Shown: positions 8,379 through 16,588 of the stretch, one piece after another
Layout: every line of letters starts with the position of its first letter
Position numbering within the stretch: position 1 is the stretch's first letter
Assembly (NCBI GenBank): GCA_937925645.1
Contig: CALAMB010000486.1
Span: 12,556 to 76,555 of the forward strand
Reading direction: 5' to 3'
DNA length: 64,000 nt
From: an uncultured Acidobacteriota bacterium
GTDB lineage: Bacteria; Acidobacteriota; JAAYUB01
Notes under the pieces: generated by a model
Seen by the model: only the letters and a program-made list of their open reading frames with translations
The model's database searches: none
What the model was told of the DNA's origin: nothing
Made by a program: the position numbers and the translations under genes

Positions 8379-8407
8379 TTGAAAAACGGCCGGCGATGAC
8401 CCATAAT
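8379..8407 (+). promoter_or_regulatory. Promoter upstream of the 8519 gene
   Basis: TTGAAA (8379-8384), 17 bases, CATAAT (8402-8407). An inverted repeat CAGCCG-TCTGAC-CGGCTG follows at 8467-8484 and could be an operator. Otherwise the 222-base gap 8297-8518 holds nothing I recognise. Confidence 0.6.
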
Positions 8408-8518
8408 GAGAGTGCTTATTCACCAGGCGACACGGAGCAGATTCGCCACCGGGGATGCGGCTGCATCAGCCGTCTGACCGGCTGTTATATTCTTGATCTT
8501 TCAGATGGGGAATAGCCG

Positions 8519-9103
8519 ATGACCGCGCAGGTTCCCGATTCAATCCGGTACGACGGCCAATACTACGCCATTGCCGCCATCGAGCGCGCCTGGCCCTTTG
8601 ACCCCAACGTTCTCGGCCTAACCAAAGGACGCACCATCATCGACACCAGCTGCTGGCGGGGATACAAAGCCAGCTACGAGGTCAGGGACGGGTTTCTGTT
8701 CCTCGTCCGGCTGAAGTTATCCTACAATCCCGACAAGACCCCGCCGGCATGGAACGGCCTCGAGCCCCGCCAAACGCCTATAGACCCCAGCATGTGGGAA
8801 TACCCGGACCCTCTATATCCCATCGATTATTCGGGCGGTCTGATCATCGGTCGTGAATTCCTGCAGGAGTTTTACGTCCACATGGGCTTTCAACGGCCGC
8901 ACTGTTATGAGGTGGTGCACGAGCTCGTCTTCGAGCACGGCTGGTTGCGCCAGGCCACCGACCACTCGCTGCGGATGGAATTCGCCCGCGAGCTGATTCG
9001 TTCAGGCCACGGAGAGTGGGCGGGCGTCAACCTGTCCCGTGACGATACGGACCGTTTCATCGACGAGTCGTTTTCCATGTCGTACGACAAGAAGTGGCGG
9101 TGA
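8519..9103 (+). CDS. Hypothetical protein
   Basis: 194 residues, no family recognised. It is soluble, rich in aromatic residues (YDGQYYAIAAIERAWPFDP, SMWEYPDPLYPIDYSGG) and acidic, with a predicted mixed alpha/beta make-up and no signal peptide. GGGGAA lies 8 bases before the ATG, and a good promoter lies at 8379. Codon third positions are less strictly G/C than in neighbouring genes, which could mean recent acquisition. The size and aromatic content would suit a small cytosolic binding or immunity-type protein, but that is only a guess. Confidence 0.65.
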   Translation: MTAQVPDSIRYDGQYYAIAAIERAWPFDPNVLGLTKGRTIIDTSCWRGYKASYEVRDGFLFLVRLKLSYNPDKTPPAWNGLEPRQTPIDPSMWEYPDPLYPIDYSGGLIIGREFLQEFYVHMGFQRPHCYEVVHELVFEHGWLRQATDHSLRMEFARELIRSGHGEWAGVNLSRDDTDRFIDESFSMSYDKKWR

Positions 9104-9407
9104 CCCGTCGCACCGTTGAATGATCCATGCAAAATAGGGAACGACAGTCCGTAATTTCAAAGACGCGCCAGTGTTTGGCTTCCGGCGGAGCGCTCGGGGC
9201 GGTGGACATCACGCGCAGTCTCACCCCGCGATCGAACCGGGGATTTCATCAGGCGGGCGCCGGCCTGGTCCCTGACGGCCGGGTGGTTGTCGATCCCGGC
9301 ACCGAGTTATATCCGCTGACCGAGCACACGGCGGCCGTATCACTTCGGGCGCCGGGCATCATAGTCAGCCGTCAAGCGGGCCATCTTCCAAATCGTTGAG
9401 GCAACCT
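9104..9407. other. Intergenic stretch without a convincing gene
   Basis: Holds an open frame of 90 codons (9127-9399), but with no ribosome site, no G/C-rich third positions and no recognisable domain. I treat it as non-coding. No terminator or strong promoter seen. Confidence 0.5.
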
Positions 9408-10082
9408 GTGATTCATTTTCTTGAGCCAGCCACCATCGACCCCCTCACAGCGTTGTTCAGCCTGTCGCATGACCACAGCGAATTCATGCGGGTCTGGCGG
9501 TGGGCGACTGAGGTGACGGGACGACCGCCGGGCCGACTGGCCCTGCTGGAGCTGCTGCCGCTGCGCGTCAATCTGGACAAGGGAGAGGAACGGCCGGTCT
9601 GGCGGAGCGGTGCGGCCCACGCCGAGTGTCCCCTCTGCCCACTGCTCGCGGAGGTTCTGGCGCCCCTCGGCTGGGGGTCCGTCCCGATGGAACCCTTCCC
9701 GCGCCACCTCGCCTGGCGGCCGCCCGGCACGGCCGACCCGCCGGCGCTGGTCGTCAGCCGCGGCAGCGCCGTGGTCGCGGCCGGCTTGCACGGGGATGTG
9801 GGCGCCATCGCCGGCGCGTGGTCGGCCCTCGCGGTGCAGGCCGTCGACACGCCGCCCGGGGAACTGGGCCGGCTGCTGATTCCGGATGCGGCGTACGCCC
9901 CCCCCGGCTCACTCGCGGCGGCTATTCGCGCCGTCGCGGCGGCGATCGCGGCGGCGGGCGCGGGGCGCTGGCCGTTCCTGCGTGCTCTCCATTACGCCCT
10001 CCCGGCGGGCGGATCGCCCGACGGCGAACGGCACGCCTCCCCGCTCACCCACCGGCAGGTATTGAACATCGAGATGCGTTGA
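9408..10082 (+). CDS. Hypothetical protein with a CPLC motif
   Basis: 224 residues from the GTG at 9408, chosen because GAGG (9398-9401) is 6 bases upstream; a TTG at 9396 overlaps that site and is less likely. No family recognised. Features seen: an N-terminal helix-rich part, a central HAECPLCPLLAEVLAPLG with two cysteines that could bind metal, and Ala-rich helices towards the end. G/C-rich third positions support real coding. It converges with the small membrane gene at 10089. Confidence 0.6.
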   Translation: MIHFLEPATIDPLTALFSLSHDHSEFMRVWRWATEVTGRPPGRLALLELLPLRVNLDKGEERPVWRSGAAHAECPLCPLLAEVLAPLGWGSVPMEPFPRHLAWRPPGTADPPALVVSRGSAVVAAGLHGDVGAIAGAWSALAVQAVDTPPGELGRLLIPDAAYAPPGSLAAAIRAVAAAIAAAGAGRWPFLRALHYALPAGGSPDGERHASPLTHRQVLNIEMR

Positions 10083-10088
10083 GCCGGT

Positions 10089-10337
10089 CTACCTGCGGGC
10101 GCGGATGATCAAGAGAAGACCGAGGACGAGCAGGAGCGTGGCGCCGATCCCGGGCACCGAGACCAGCGCCACGGTGAACCCCTGGAGCCAATTCAGCACG
10201 CCGATCTCGGGCATCAGCATCCCGCCGATAAACGCCAGTGAGAGGTACTCGAAGGCCATGAAGCCGAGCACGGCCGCGCCGAGGCCGATGCAGATCCACG
10301 CCAGCACGAGGCGCCCGCGATCCGGTTTCCCTGCCAT
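10089..10337 (-). CDS. Small membrane protein with two transmembrane segments
   Basis: 82 residues. Two hydrophobic helices (about 11-33 and 52-78), a basic N-terminus (MAGKPDRGR) and a basic tail (IRARR), so both ends probably face the cytoplasm. GGAGG 10 bases before the ATG supports the start. It lies 88 bases downstream of the nitronate monooxygenase-like gene on the same strand and may share its transcript. No known family. Confidence 0.65.
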   Translation of the reverse strand: MAGKPDRGRLVLAWICIGLGAAVLGFMAFEYLSLAFIGGMLMPEIGVLNWLQGFTVALVSVPGIGATLLLVLGLLLIIRARR

Positions 10338-10425
10338 GGAACCTGCGCCTCCGTGAAATCACAGCCCCCCGCATCCCGTCATGGCGAGCCGGTGGCGGTG
10401 GCGGCGCACCCCGTGCCGCCGCCGG

Positions 10426-11904
10426 TCAGCGCGGTTCCGCCTGCGGGCCCAGCCAACCGTCCCGCAACTGCTCCAGCGCGGCGGCGGCGGCCTCGTACTG
10501 CTCCCGCACCGCGGCCACTTTCTCGTTCCACGCCCCCTCGTACTCCGCCCGCAGGGTCGCGAGCTTGTCCGGCCAGACGTTTTCGTAGTCGTCCTTCAAG
10601 CGGGCGATCCGTTCGTTCCAGGCCCGCTCGTACTCGTCCCGGATCTCGGCCAGGCGGGCCACCGCCGCTCCGTATTCGTCCTTGAGGCCTTTCCAGCGCT
10701 CCACCAGGCGGGCGTACTCTTCCCCGATGGACCGCACCGCGGCTTCGACGGCGGCCGCGTATTCCGCCATCAAGCCGTCCATGAGTTCCCGGACGGACAC
10801 AATCCGGTCCACCCGGTGCGCGTTGGCGCCGGCGAAGGCGAAGCCGTCGTCCAGGCGTCCCTGCCGCGCGTTGTCCAGCGCCAGCGAGATGCAGTAGGCG
10901 GCCGCCCGGGCGTCGCAACTCTCCAGGCAGCGCCACGGACAGCGGAACGACCGGCGCGCGCCGCGGGCGACCTCGTCGAGAAAGGCGTTGCGGATCGCCC
11001 GGCCGGGCAGGCCCACCGGGCTTTTGATGATGACGATGTCCTCTTCGCGGCATCGGACGTACGCCTCCTTGAAGCGCGCGTCGGCGTCGCATTCGTGGGT
11101 GGCGACGAAGCGGGTGCCGAGCTGCACGCCTCTCGCCCCGAGCCGCAGGATCCGGTGGATGTCGGCGCCCGTGTACACGCCGCCGCCGGCGATGACCGGG
11201 ATCGGCCGGCCGAACTCCGCCTCGAACGGCCGGACCTCGGCGATCACACCGGGGACGATCCGCTCCAGGGCGTACGCCGGATCATCGATCTGCTCCGGTT
11301 TGAAGCCCAGGTGGCCGCCGGCCAGCGGGCCCTCCACCACCACCGCGTCGGGCACGTCGTTGTACGCCTTGCGCCAGGCGGTGAAGATCAGCCGGGCCGC
11401 CCGGCCGGAGCTCACGATGGGGGCGACCTTGACGTTGGCCGTCCGCAGCGCCGCCACCGGGATGCCCCGCAGCGGCAGGCCGGCGCCGAGGAAGACGATG
11501 TCCGCCCGCTCCTCCACCACCACCTGCAGCAGCTCGTGGAAGTCGTTCACCGCCACCATCAGGTTCACCCCGATCACCCCGCGGGTGCGCGCGCGGGCCC
11601 GGCGGATCTCGCTCCGGAGCGCCCGCTGGTCGGCGGCGCGGCCGTCGGCGTAATAGTCGGGCTCGATCATGCCGATGGCGTTGGCGGCGATCACGCCGAC
11701 GCCGCCGGCCTCAGCCACGGCGGCGGCGAGCCCGGCGAGCGAGATGCCGACGCCCATGCCGCCCTGCACGACGGGAACCGCGGCCCGCAGGTCGCCGATG
11801 ACCAGCGGGGGCAGGTCCTTTTTCGGCGCGATCCACTCGGGCAGTTCCAGGCGGGGCAACTGCAGCTTCGGTAACTGGAATTTCGGAAAATTGTTGAAGT
11901 TCAA
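10426..11904 (-). CDS. Nitronate monooxygenase-like flavoprotein with a tandem-repeat coiled-coil tail
   Basis: 492 residues. The core (about 45-365) is an FMN-dependent TIM barrel of the 2-nitropropane dioxygenase/YrpB family: VVQGGMGVGISLAGLAAAVA, GVIGVNLMVA, VVVEGPLAGGHLG, PVIAGGGVYTGADI, GARGVQLGTRFVAT. These oxidise alkyl nitronates or act on related substrates. A TTG start at 11904 is chosen because AAGGA lies 7 bases upstream; no in-frame ATG lies near. Two oddities: an N-terminal LP-repeat (KFQLPKLQLPRLELPEW) and a C-terminal tail of seven 14-15-residue units (see separate repeat). Neither belongs to the catalytic family. Confidence 0.85.
   Translation of the reverse strand: MNFNNFPKFQLPKLQLPRLELPEWIAPKKDLPPLVIGDLRAAVPVVQGGMGVGISLAGLAAAVAEAGGVGVIAANAIGMIEPDYYADGRAADQRALRSEIRRARARTRGVIGVNLMVAVNDFHELLQVVVEERADIVFLGAGLPLRGIPVAALRTANVKVAPIVSSGRAARLIFTAWRKAYNDVPDAVVVEGPLAGGHLGFKPEQIDDPAYALERIVPGVIAEVRPFEAEFGRPIPVIAGGGVYTGADIHRILRLGARGVQLGTRFVATHECDADARFKEAYVRCREEDIVIIKSPVGLPGRAIRNAFLDEVARGARRSFRCPWRCLESCDARAAAYCISLALDNARQGRLDDGFAFAGANAHRVDRIVSVRELMDGLMAEYAAAVEAAVRSIGEEYARLVERWKGLKDEYGAAVARLAEIRDEYERAWNERIARLKDDYENVWPDKLATLRAEYEGAWNEKVAAVREQYEAAAAALEQLRDGWLGPQAEPR
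10462..10767 (-). repeat. Seven tandem 14-15-residue repeats in the C-terminal tail
   Basis: Units in order begin AEYAAAV, EEYARLV, DEYGAAV, DEYERAW, DDYENVW, AEYEGAW, EQYEAAA. Each has an acidic residue then Tyr, and ends with a hydrophobic residue and Lys/Arg (for example DEYERAWNERIARLK). Two heptads per unit predict a long helical coiled coil. Confidence 0.8.
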
Positions 11905-12070
11905 TGAGATTTCCTTGCCTGTGATCACAACAGTCTGCTTGTATTGTACTCCAGTCCGGGTGATAAAAGGCCAAAATGATGCCTGTTCCACTAATTGTGG
12001 TTGATCTGCGGCCGGATCGCCGCCGCCACCGGCCGGGGACGGACGTATAATATCAGCCGAGGGAACGGCC

Positions 12071-12727
12071 ATGCGTGAAGCGGACAGCGACCGGCGGTAC
12101 CGCGTCGGCGAAGAGATCGCCAACAGCATCATCCACGGCGCGGGCGCCCTGGCCGCCGTCGCGGGGCTGGTGGTCCTGGTCGCCGCGGCCGCCGCCACCG
12201 GCGATGGGTGGCGCATCGTCAGCGCCGCCATCTACGGCGCCACGCTGGTCCTGCTGTACACCGCCTCCACCCTGTACCACGCCATCGCCCACCCGCGCGC
12301 CCGGCGAGTGCTCCGCTTCATCGACCACGTGGCGATCTTCCTGCTCATCGCCGGCACCTACACGCCCTTCACCCTGGTGAGCCTGCGCGGGCCGTGGGGC
12401 TGGTCGCTGTTCGGGGTGATCTGGGGACTGGCGCTGGCGGGGATCGCCGCCCAGTCCCGCCTGCTGCACCGCTGGACCGCCCTGTCGCTGGTCCTCTACG
12501 TCGCCATGGGCTGGGCGGCGGTGGTGGCCGCGCGGCCGCTGCTCGACGCGGTGGCCCCGGGTGGCCTGCTGCTGTTGCTGCTCGGCGGGATTGCCTATAC
12601 CGCGGGCATCGGGTTCTACTTGTGGCGCCGCCTGCCCTACCACCACGCCGTCTGGCACGGCTTCGTGCTGGCCGGCAGCGCGTGCCATTATTTTGCCATC
12701 CTGGGTTTCGTCATTCCGCCCGCCTAG
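12071..12727 (+). CDS. Hemolysin III / PAQR-type membrane protein
   Basis: 218 residues, seven predicted membrane helices. The family motifs are EIANSIIHGAGALAA near the start, TASTLYHAI, FIDHVAIFLLIAGTYTPF and HAVWHGFVLAGSACHYFAI near the end. The scattered Ser/His/Asp residues match the metal-dependent hydrolase site of the CREST superfamily. In bacteria the function is uncertain (YqfA/YppH-like). GAGGGAA is 6 bases before the ATG, and TATAAT at 12046-12051 is close upstream. Divergent from the nitronate monooxygenase-like gene. Confidence 0.9.
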   Translation: MREADSDRRYRVGEEIANSIIHGAGALAAVAGLVVLVAAAAATGDGWRIVSAAIYGATLVLLYTASTLYHAIAHPRARRVLRFIDHVAIFLLIAGTYTPFTLVSLRGPWGWSLFGVIWGLALAGIAAQSRLLHRWTALSLVLYVAMGWAAVVAARPLLDAVAPGGLLLLLLGGIAYTAGIGFYLWRRLPYHHAVWHGFVLAGSACHYFAILGFVIPPA

Positions 12728-12747
12728 CCGCGTCGCCCCGGCCGTGC

Positions 12748-12753
12748 TATAAT
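12748..12753 (+). promoter_or_regulatory. Candidate -10 of the small-protein operon
   Basis: Perfect TATAAT 58 bases before the 12812 start. The -35 region (TAGCCG) is poor. Confidence 0.4.
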
Positions 12754-12811
12754 TCCGTTCAAAATCCGATCCGTTCGCCTGTTCGTGAAACCCGCATCCC
12801 GGGAGGGCGCC

Positions 12812-12979
12812 ATGACGGACGTGGCCGCGGTTGAGCAGAAGCTCAAACTGGAATACGGTTTCCAGGCCGGCGCCGGTGCCAGCCGACCCAACGCCACGAC
12901 CGGTCCCGACGAATCGGGATCCGCAGCCGTCTCCGCCGAACCCCGGCTGATCCACCCGTCGACTGGAGGACATCGATGA
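12812..12979 (+). CDS. Small hydrophilic protein (55 aa)
   Basis: Strong ribosome site (GGGAGGGCGCC directly before the ATG), and its TGA overlaps the next start as ATGA (12976-12979); both argue for translation. The sequence (MTDVAAVEQKLKLEYGFQAG...) starts as a charged helix and becomes Pro/Gly/Ser-rich. No family recognised. It is probably the first gene of a three-gene coupled set with two small membrane proteins. Confidence 0.6.
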   Translation: MTDVAAVEQKLKLEYGFQAGAGASRPNATTGPDESGSAAVSAEPRLIHPSTGGHR

Positions 12980-13344
12980 ATCACGACGCCGTCCAGATCC
13001 TGTTTCAGGTGTCCAACGCGTTCCTCAGCGTGATCGACCTCATCCTGCTCGCCGTCGCCGTGGTGGTGGCCGCCATCTGCACCAGGCGCCGCCAGAACCC
13101 GGCGGCGGCCTGGGTGCTCGCCGCCGCCTGCACCGGGCTGTTCGCCATCGGCCTGACGCGCTGGGTCGTGGAATTCAGCGCGACGGCACTCGTCGGCCGG
13201 CTGAGCCCCACCGGCTTTCAATGGGTGGAGCTCGCCCTGGCCTCGGCGGAGATTCTGTTAACCGTGCTGTTCGCCGCCGGGCTCTTCATGTTCCGCCCGG
13301 CCGGACCGCCAGTCGCGCCGGCCGGGGAGGTGCGCCATGGATAG
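12976..13344 (+). CDS. Small membrane protein (122 aa)
   Basis: Three predicted membrane helices (about 17-36, 44-62 and 84-106), separated by a basic cytoplasmic loop (CTRRRQNP). No conserved motif recognised. Coupled to both neighbours: ATGA with 12812-12979 upstream, and an 8-base overlap with 13337 downstream. Such tight coupling suggests that the three products act together, perhaps as one membrane complex. Confidence 0.6.
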   Translation: MNHDAVQILFQVSNAFLSVIDLILLAVAVVVAAICTRRRQNPAAAWVLAAACTGLFAIGLTRWVVEFSATALVGRLSPTGFQWVELALASAEILLTVLFAAGLFMFRPAGPPVAPAGEVRHG

Positions 13345-13657
13345 CCTGTCGCTGGGCTGGCTCTGGATGGCCGTGAGCTTCCTCTGGATCGTCGTGTACG
13401 CCGCGGCGGCCGCCGCGGCGTTCTGGCGCTTCCGCACGACGCTCCCGGGCAGCCTCATCGGGGGGGCCTTCACGCTGCTGGCGGTGAAGGTGGTGGCGAT
13501 GCAGCTCCTGCAGCGTTTCGCCTTCGCCGAACGGCCGTTCAACGATCCCGCCCGCCTGATGACGTACACCGCCAACTGGCTGCTCGCCGCGGCGCTGCTG
13601 CTGGCGGTGGCGGTGGGCGTGGCGCTGATCCCGCGCACGCTGAACCGGCGCGGCTGA
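13337..13657 (+). CDS. Small membrane protein (106 aa)
   Basis: Three predicted membrane helices (about 8-30, 37-58 and 78-98) with Trp/Phe-rich first helix (LGWLWMAVSFLWIVVYAAA). GGGGAGG lies 6 bases before the ATG. Last gene of the coupled small-protein set; the hairpin at 13703 follows. No family recognised. Confidence 0.6.
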   Translation: MDSLSLGWLWMAVSFLWIVVYAAAAAAAFWRFRTTLPGSLIGGAFTLLAVKVVAMQLLQRFAFAERPFNDPARLMTYTANWLLAAALLLAVAVGVALIPRTLNRRG

Positions 13658-13695
13658 TCCGACGCGACCTAGTCGGAACCGAACCCTTCCGCATA

Positions 13696-13734
13696 AAAAC
13701 AACCGGGACCCGAAGTTAAAACTTCGGGTCCCGG
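13696..13734 (-). terminator. Terminator of the S46 peptidase gene, possibly bidirectional
   Basis: Perfect 13-pair stem CCGGGACCCGAAG / CTTCGGGTCCCGG (13703-13715, 13722-13734) with a 6-base loop. On the minus strand it is followed by TTGTTTTT. It sits between convergent genes. Confidence 0.8.
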
Positions 13735-13773
13735 TCAACTGATTTCACTACCGGTGGTCGACCGGCGCGCGGG

Positions 13774-15888
13774 CTAGCGCGCTCCGGCGGCGATCCCTTC
13801 GATTTCGTCGGCCAGGGCGTCGGCGTCGTAAAGCACCCGCAGGGCGTGGATCATCCCGGCGGCGTGCACCGACACGGTCCGGTTCGCCGTCATGTCGAAG
13901 ACGAAGCGGCCCGGCAGGCTTTCGATGTTGCCGTCGAACACCAGCCCCACCAGCTCACCGGCCCGGTTGACCACCGGCGAGCCGGAGTTGCCGCCGATGA
14001 TGTCGCAGGTGGAGACGAAGTTGAGCGGCGTTTCCATCCGGACCTTGTCCTTGCGCTCGAGGAACCTCGCCGGCAGGTCGTACGGGGGTTTCAGGCCGAA
14101 GCCGAGCGCCCGGTCGTACAGGCCGTGGAAGGTGGTGAGCGGCGGGGCCTGGGTGCCGTTCATCGGGTAGCCGGTGACGGTGCCGTAGCTCAGGCGCAGG
14201 CTGCCGGTGGCGTCGGGGTAGGCGTTCTTGCCGTACACGGCGAAGCGCGCCTGTCCGATCTTTTCGCTTGCGGCCACCTCGACGCTGGTGATGTTCGCCT
14301 CCTGCCACTGCCGCCGCTCGCGGAGGATGGGCGCCACCTGGCTGGCCAGCACGATGAGCGGGTCGTCGCTCGCGGCCACCGCCGCCGCGCCGCCTTCGAA
14401 CAGCCGCTGCCGGACCTTGGGATCGGCCAGGCCGGTCCCTCCGATGAGGCGGCGCGCCACGTCGGCCGGTTCCCCGCCGCCAAGCAATACCTTCACGAAC
14501 GCGTCATCGGCGCCGAGCTCCTCCCGGGCCTGGCTCAGGAAGTCGGTCAGCAGCACTTCCTCGAGCCCCGGGTAGACAGGCGCCCGCGACAGGAGGCGGA
14601 ACCGCAGCGTCTCCAAATCGGCGTCATGGAAGCCCTCCCGTCGCTCGGCGTCCGGCTTGCCGATCTCGGCCGCGTATTGCACGAGGGTCAGCGCCGTCGA
14701 CGACAGGCGCGACCGGTACCCGCCCAGCGATTGATACTCGAGGGCGGCCGCGTGTTCCCGTCGCAGTTGCGTCGTCGCGGCGATCGCCTTCCAGGCGCCA
14801 CCATACGCCTTCTGCCATTCGGGATTGGCGGCGACCTTGGCGCGGAATTCCTTCTCCTCGACGGCCTTGCGGTCCAGCAGGCTGCGGTTCAGCATGCCCT
14901 CGTACTCGCCCGTGGACGACTTGAGCGAATTCTCGACACCGAAGATGCCGCCCAGGGCCTGCCGGGCCTCCTCGGACCCGCGCGCCGCGTAGGCCCGGAG
15001 CACGCCCAGCATCCGTTTCAGGGAGGCGATGCGGCGGGGCAGCAGCATGTCGCGCTGCAGTTCCAACTGCGCCAGCGTGTAGAGCCGGTTCGTCCGCGCC
15101 GGGTGGCCCGACACGAACACCAGCTCGCCGTCGGCGGCGCCGGCGGCGTTCCACTTCAGGTAGTGCTTGACCTCCAGCGGCTCGCCGTTGTCGTACACCC
15201 GGAAGATGGTCAGGTCGAGGTCGTGGCGGGGATAGGTGAAGTTGTCGGCGTCGCCACCGAAGAACGCGGCCTGCTGCTCCGGGCAGAACACCAGGCGCAC
15301 GTCGGTGTATTTGCGGTAGCGGTACAGCCAGTACTCGCCGCCGTGATACAGCGAAATCACCGAACAATCCAGACCGGTTTGCGCGTTACCTTCCTTCTCC
15401 AGCCGGGCGATCTCCGCCCGGCGGGCCTTCAGCGCCTCCGGGCCGGTGGCGCCGGCCGGGACCGCCCCCAGGACGCGAGCGGTGACATCCTCCATGGACA
15501 CGAGCACGCGGACTTCCTGGTCCGGACACTTCAGCTCCTCGGCGCGGGTCCTGGCATAGAAGCCGTTTTGAACCAGGTCCCGCTCCCGGGTGGACAGTTT
15601 CTGGATCTGCCCCAGGCCCACGTGGTGGTTCGTCAGGATCAGGCCGTCCGGGCTGACGAACGAGCCGGATCCGCCGGATCCCACCCGGACGCTGGCCAGG
15701 CGGACGTGCTCGAGCCACGCCGCGTCGGGCTGGAAGCCGTACTGGTCCGCCAGCAGCCGCAGGGGCGGATTGTCATACGTCCACATTCCCTCTTCGGCCG
15801 AGACCCAGGGGGCCGCGCCCCAGCCGCACACGACCACCGCCACGGCGGCCAGCCACACCCACCGACATGTTGTTCTGCGATCGTTCAT
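13774..15888 (-). CDS. Secreted S46-family dipeptidyl-peptidase
   Basis: 704 residues. A signal peptide ends near VSA (residue 31). The chymotrypsin-like double barrel shows the catalytic His region LILTNHHVG (residues 83-91) and the serine motif GGNSGSPVVNRAGELVGLVF near the C-terminus, with the S46 helical domain between. S46 enzymes (DPP7, DPP11) clip dipeptides from oligopeptide N-termini in the periplasm and are typical of asaccharolytic peptide users. Whether it prefers hydrophobic or acidic residues cannot be read safely. The ATG at 15888 has GAGGTGATC before it; a longer in-frame extension upstream is not supported. Confidence 0.93.
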   Translation of the reverse strand: MNDRRTTCRWVWLAAVAVVVCGWGAAPWVSAEEGMWTYDNPPLRLLADQYGFQPDAAWLEHVRLASVRVGSGGSGSFVSPDGLILTNHHVGLGQIQKLSTRERDLVQNGFYARTRAEELKCPDQEVRVLVSMEDVTARVLGAVPAGATGPEALKARRAEIARLEKEGNAQTGLDCSVISLYHGGEYWLYRYRKYTDVRLVFCPEQQAAFFGGDADNFTYPRHDLDLTIFRVYDNGEPLEVKHYLKWNAAGAADGELVFVSGHPARTNRLYTLAQLELQRDMLLPRRIASLKRMLGVLRAYAARGSEEARQALGGIFGVENSLKSSTGEYEGMLNRSLLDRKAVEEKEFRAKVAANPEWQKAYGGAWKAIAATTQLRREHAAALEYQSLGGYRSRLSSTALTLVQYAAEIGKPDAERREGFHDADLETLRFRLLSRAPVYPGLEEVLLTDFLSQAREELGADDAFVKVLLGGGEPADVARRLIGGTGLADPKVRQRLFEGGAAAVAASDDPLIVLASQVAPILRERRQWQEANITSVEVAASEKIGQARFAVYGKNAYPDATGSLRLSYGTVTGYPMNGTQAPPLTTFHGLYDRALGFGLKPPYDLPARFLERKDKVRMETPLNFVSTCDIIGGNSGSPVVNRAGELVGLVFDGNIESLPGRFVFDMTANRTVSVHAAGMIHALRVLYDADALADEIEGIAAGAR

Positions 15889-16095
15889 GATCACCTCGTG
15901 AAATGATGATGGCGCGCGGCCCCGAACCGGCCGTCGCCGGCAGCCGGTTGCACCCGGCCGCGTGTGACACGGCGGTTCACGATCGCGCGGCGTCGATATC
16001 GGCGGACTTTCGGGGAGGATGCACCGCTGTCGTTCCGTCCGTCCCGCCCGGCCCGCTGGCGCACGCCGGCGGCCCGGCCGTCGGCGTGGAAATAG

Positions 16096-16124
16096 AATAT
16101 ACGGGCGCGAACCGCGAATGTTTA
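16096..16124 (-). promoter_or_regulatory. Candidate promoter of the S46 peptidase gene
   Basis: Minus strand: -35 TAAACA (16124-16119), 17 bases, -10 TATATT (16101-16096). Would give a leader of about 200 bases. The 307-base divergent gap 15889-16195 holds nothing else apart from the plus-strand promoter at its right end. Confidence 0.45.
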
Positions 16125-16160
16125 AGCCTTCCACCGTCGGCCGCCCGGCTCCCGGCGCCG

Positions 16161-16189
16161 GTGAAAACCGCCGCGATTCGTGATACAGT
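16161..16189 (+). promoter_or_regulatory. Candidate promoter giving a leaderless NFACT-R transcript
   Basis: GTGAAA (16161-16166), 17 bases, TACAGT (16184-16189). The ATG at 16196 begins 7 bases after the -10, where transcription itself would start, and no ribosome site precedes it. Confidence 0.45.
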
Positions 16190-16195
16190 CGCGCC

Positions 16196-16567
16196 ATGAA
16201 GGTCAAGCGGTTCACCAGCAGCGCCGGCCTGGAGATCCTGGCGGGTCAGGACGACGCCAGCAACGAACAGGTCACTTTCCGGCTCGGTCGGCCGGGCGAC
16301 TACTGGTTCCACGTGCACGGCTTCTCCGGCTCCCACGTGGTCCTGCGCGCCCCGGCCGACGGCGACGCCGATCGCGACAGCATCCGCGAGGCGGCCGCCG
16401 TCGCCGCCTGGTATTCGCGCATGCGCGCGGGCGGAACCGTCGCCGTATCCATGTGCCGCGTCCGCGACGTGCGCAAGCCCGGCGGCGTCAAGGCGGGCAC
16501 CGTGAGCATCCGCAACGACCGCAAGATCACAGTCCGGCCGGCGCTCCCCGACGAATCGGACGGTTGA
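16196..16567 (+). CDS. Stand-alone NFACT-R (DUF814) RNA-binding domain protein
   Basis: 123 residues, a single NFACT-R domain: DYWFHVHGFSGSHVVLRAP is the signature (D-x-W-x-H), followed by AAAVAAWYSRMRAGGTVAVS and VRKPGGVKAGTVSI. In full-length NFACT proteins (RqcH, Tae2/NEMF) this domain accompanies ribosome-quality-control tRNA recruitment. Single-domain versions exist and have been linked computationally to RNA modification. No ribosome site is visible before the ATG; see the leaderless promoter. It is 21 bases upstream of the dual nucleotidyltransferase-like gene and very probably co-transcribed with it. Confidence 0.85.
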   Translation: MKVKRFTSSAGLEILAGQDDASNEQVTFRLGRPGDYWFHVHGFSGSHVVLRAPADGDADRDSIREAAAVAAWYSRMRAGGTVAVSMCRVRDVRKPGGVKAGTVSIRNDRKITVRPALPDESDG

Positions 16568-16588
16568 GTCGCGGCTCCCGGAGGCACC

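Noticed and set aside
9127-9399. Possible 90-codon gene
   Set aside because: No ribosome site or coding bias; composition resembles random sequence.
13846-15906. Open frame of 686 codons on the plus strand
   Set aside because: Antisense to the S46 peptidase gene; no domain or ribosome site.
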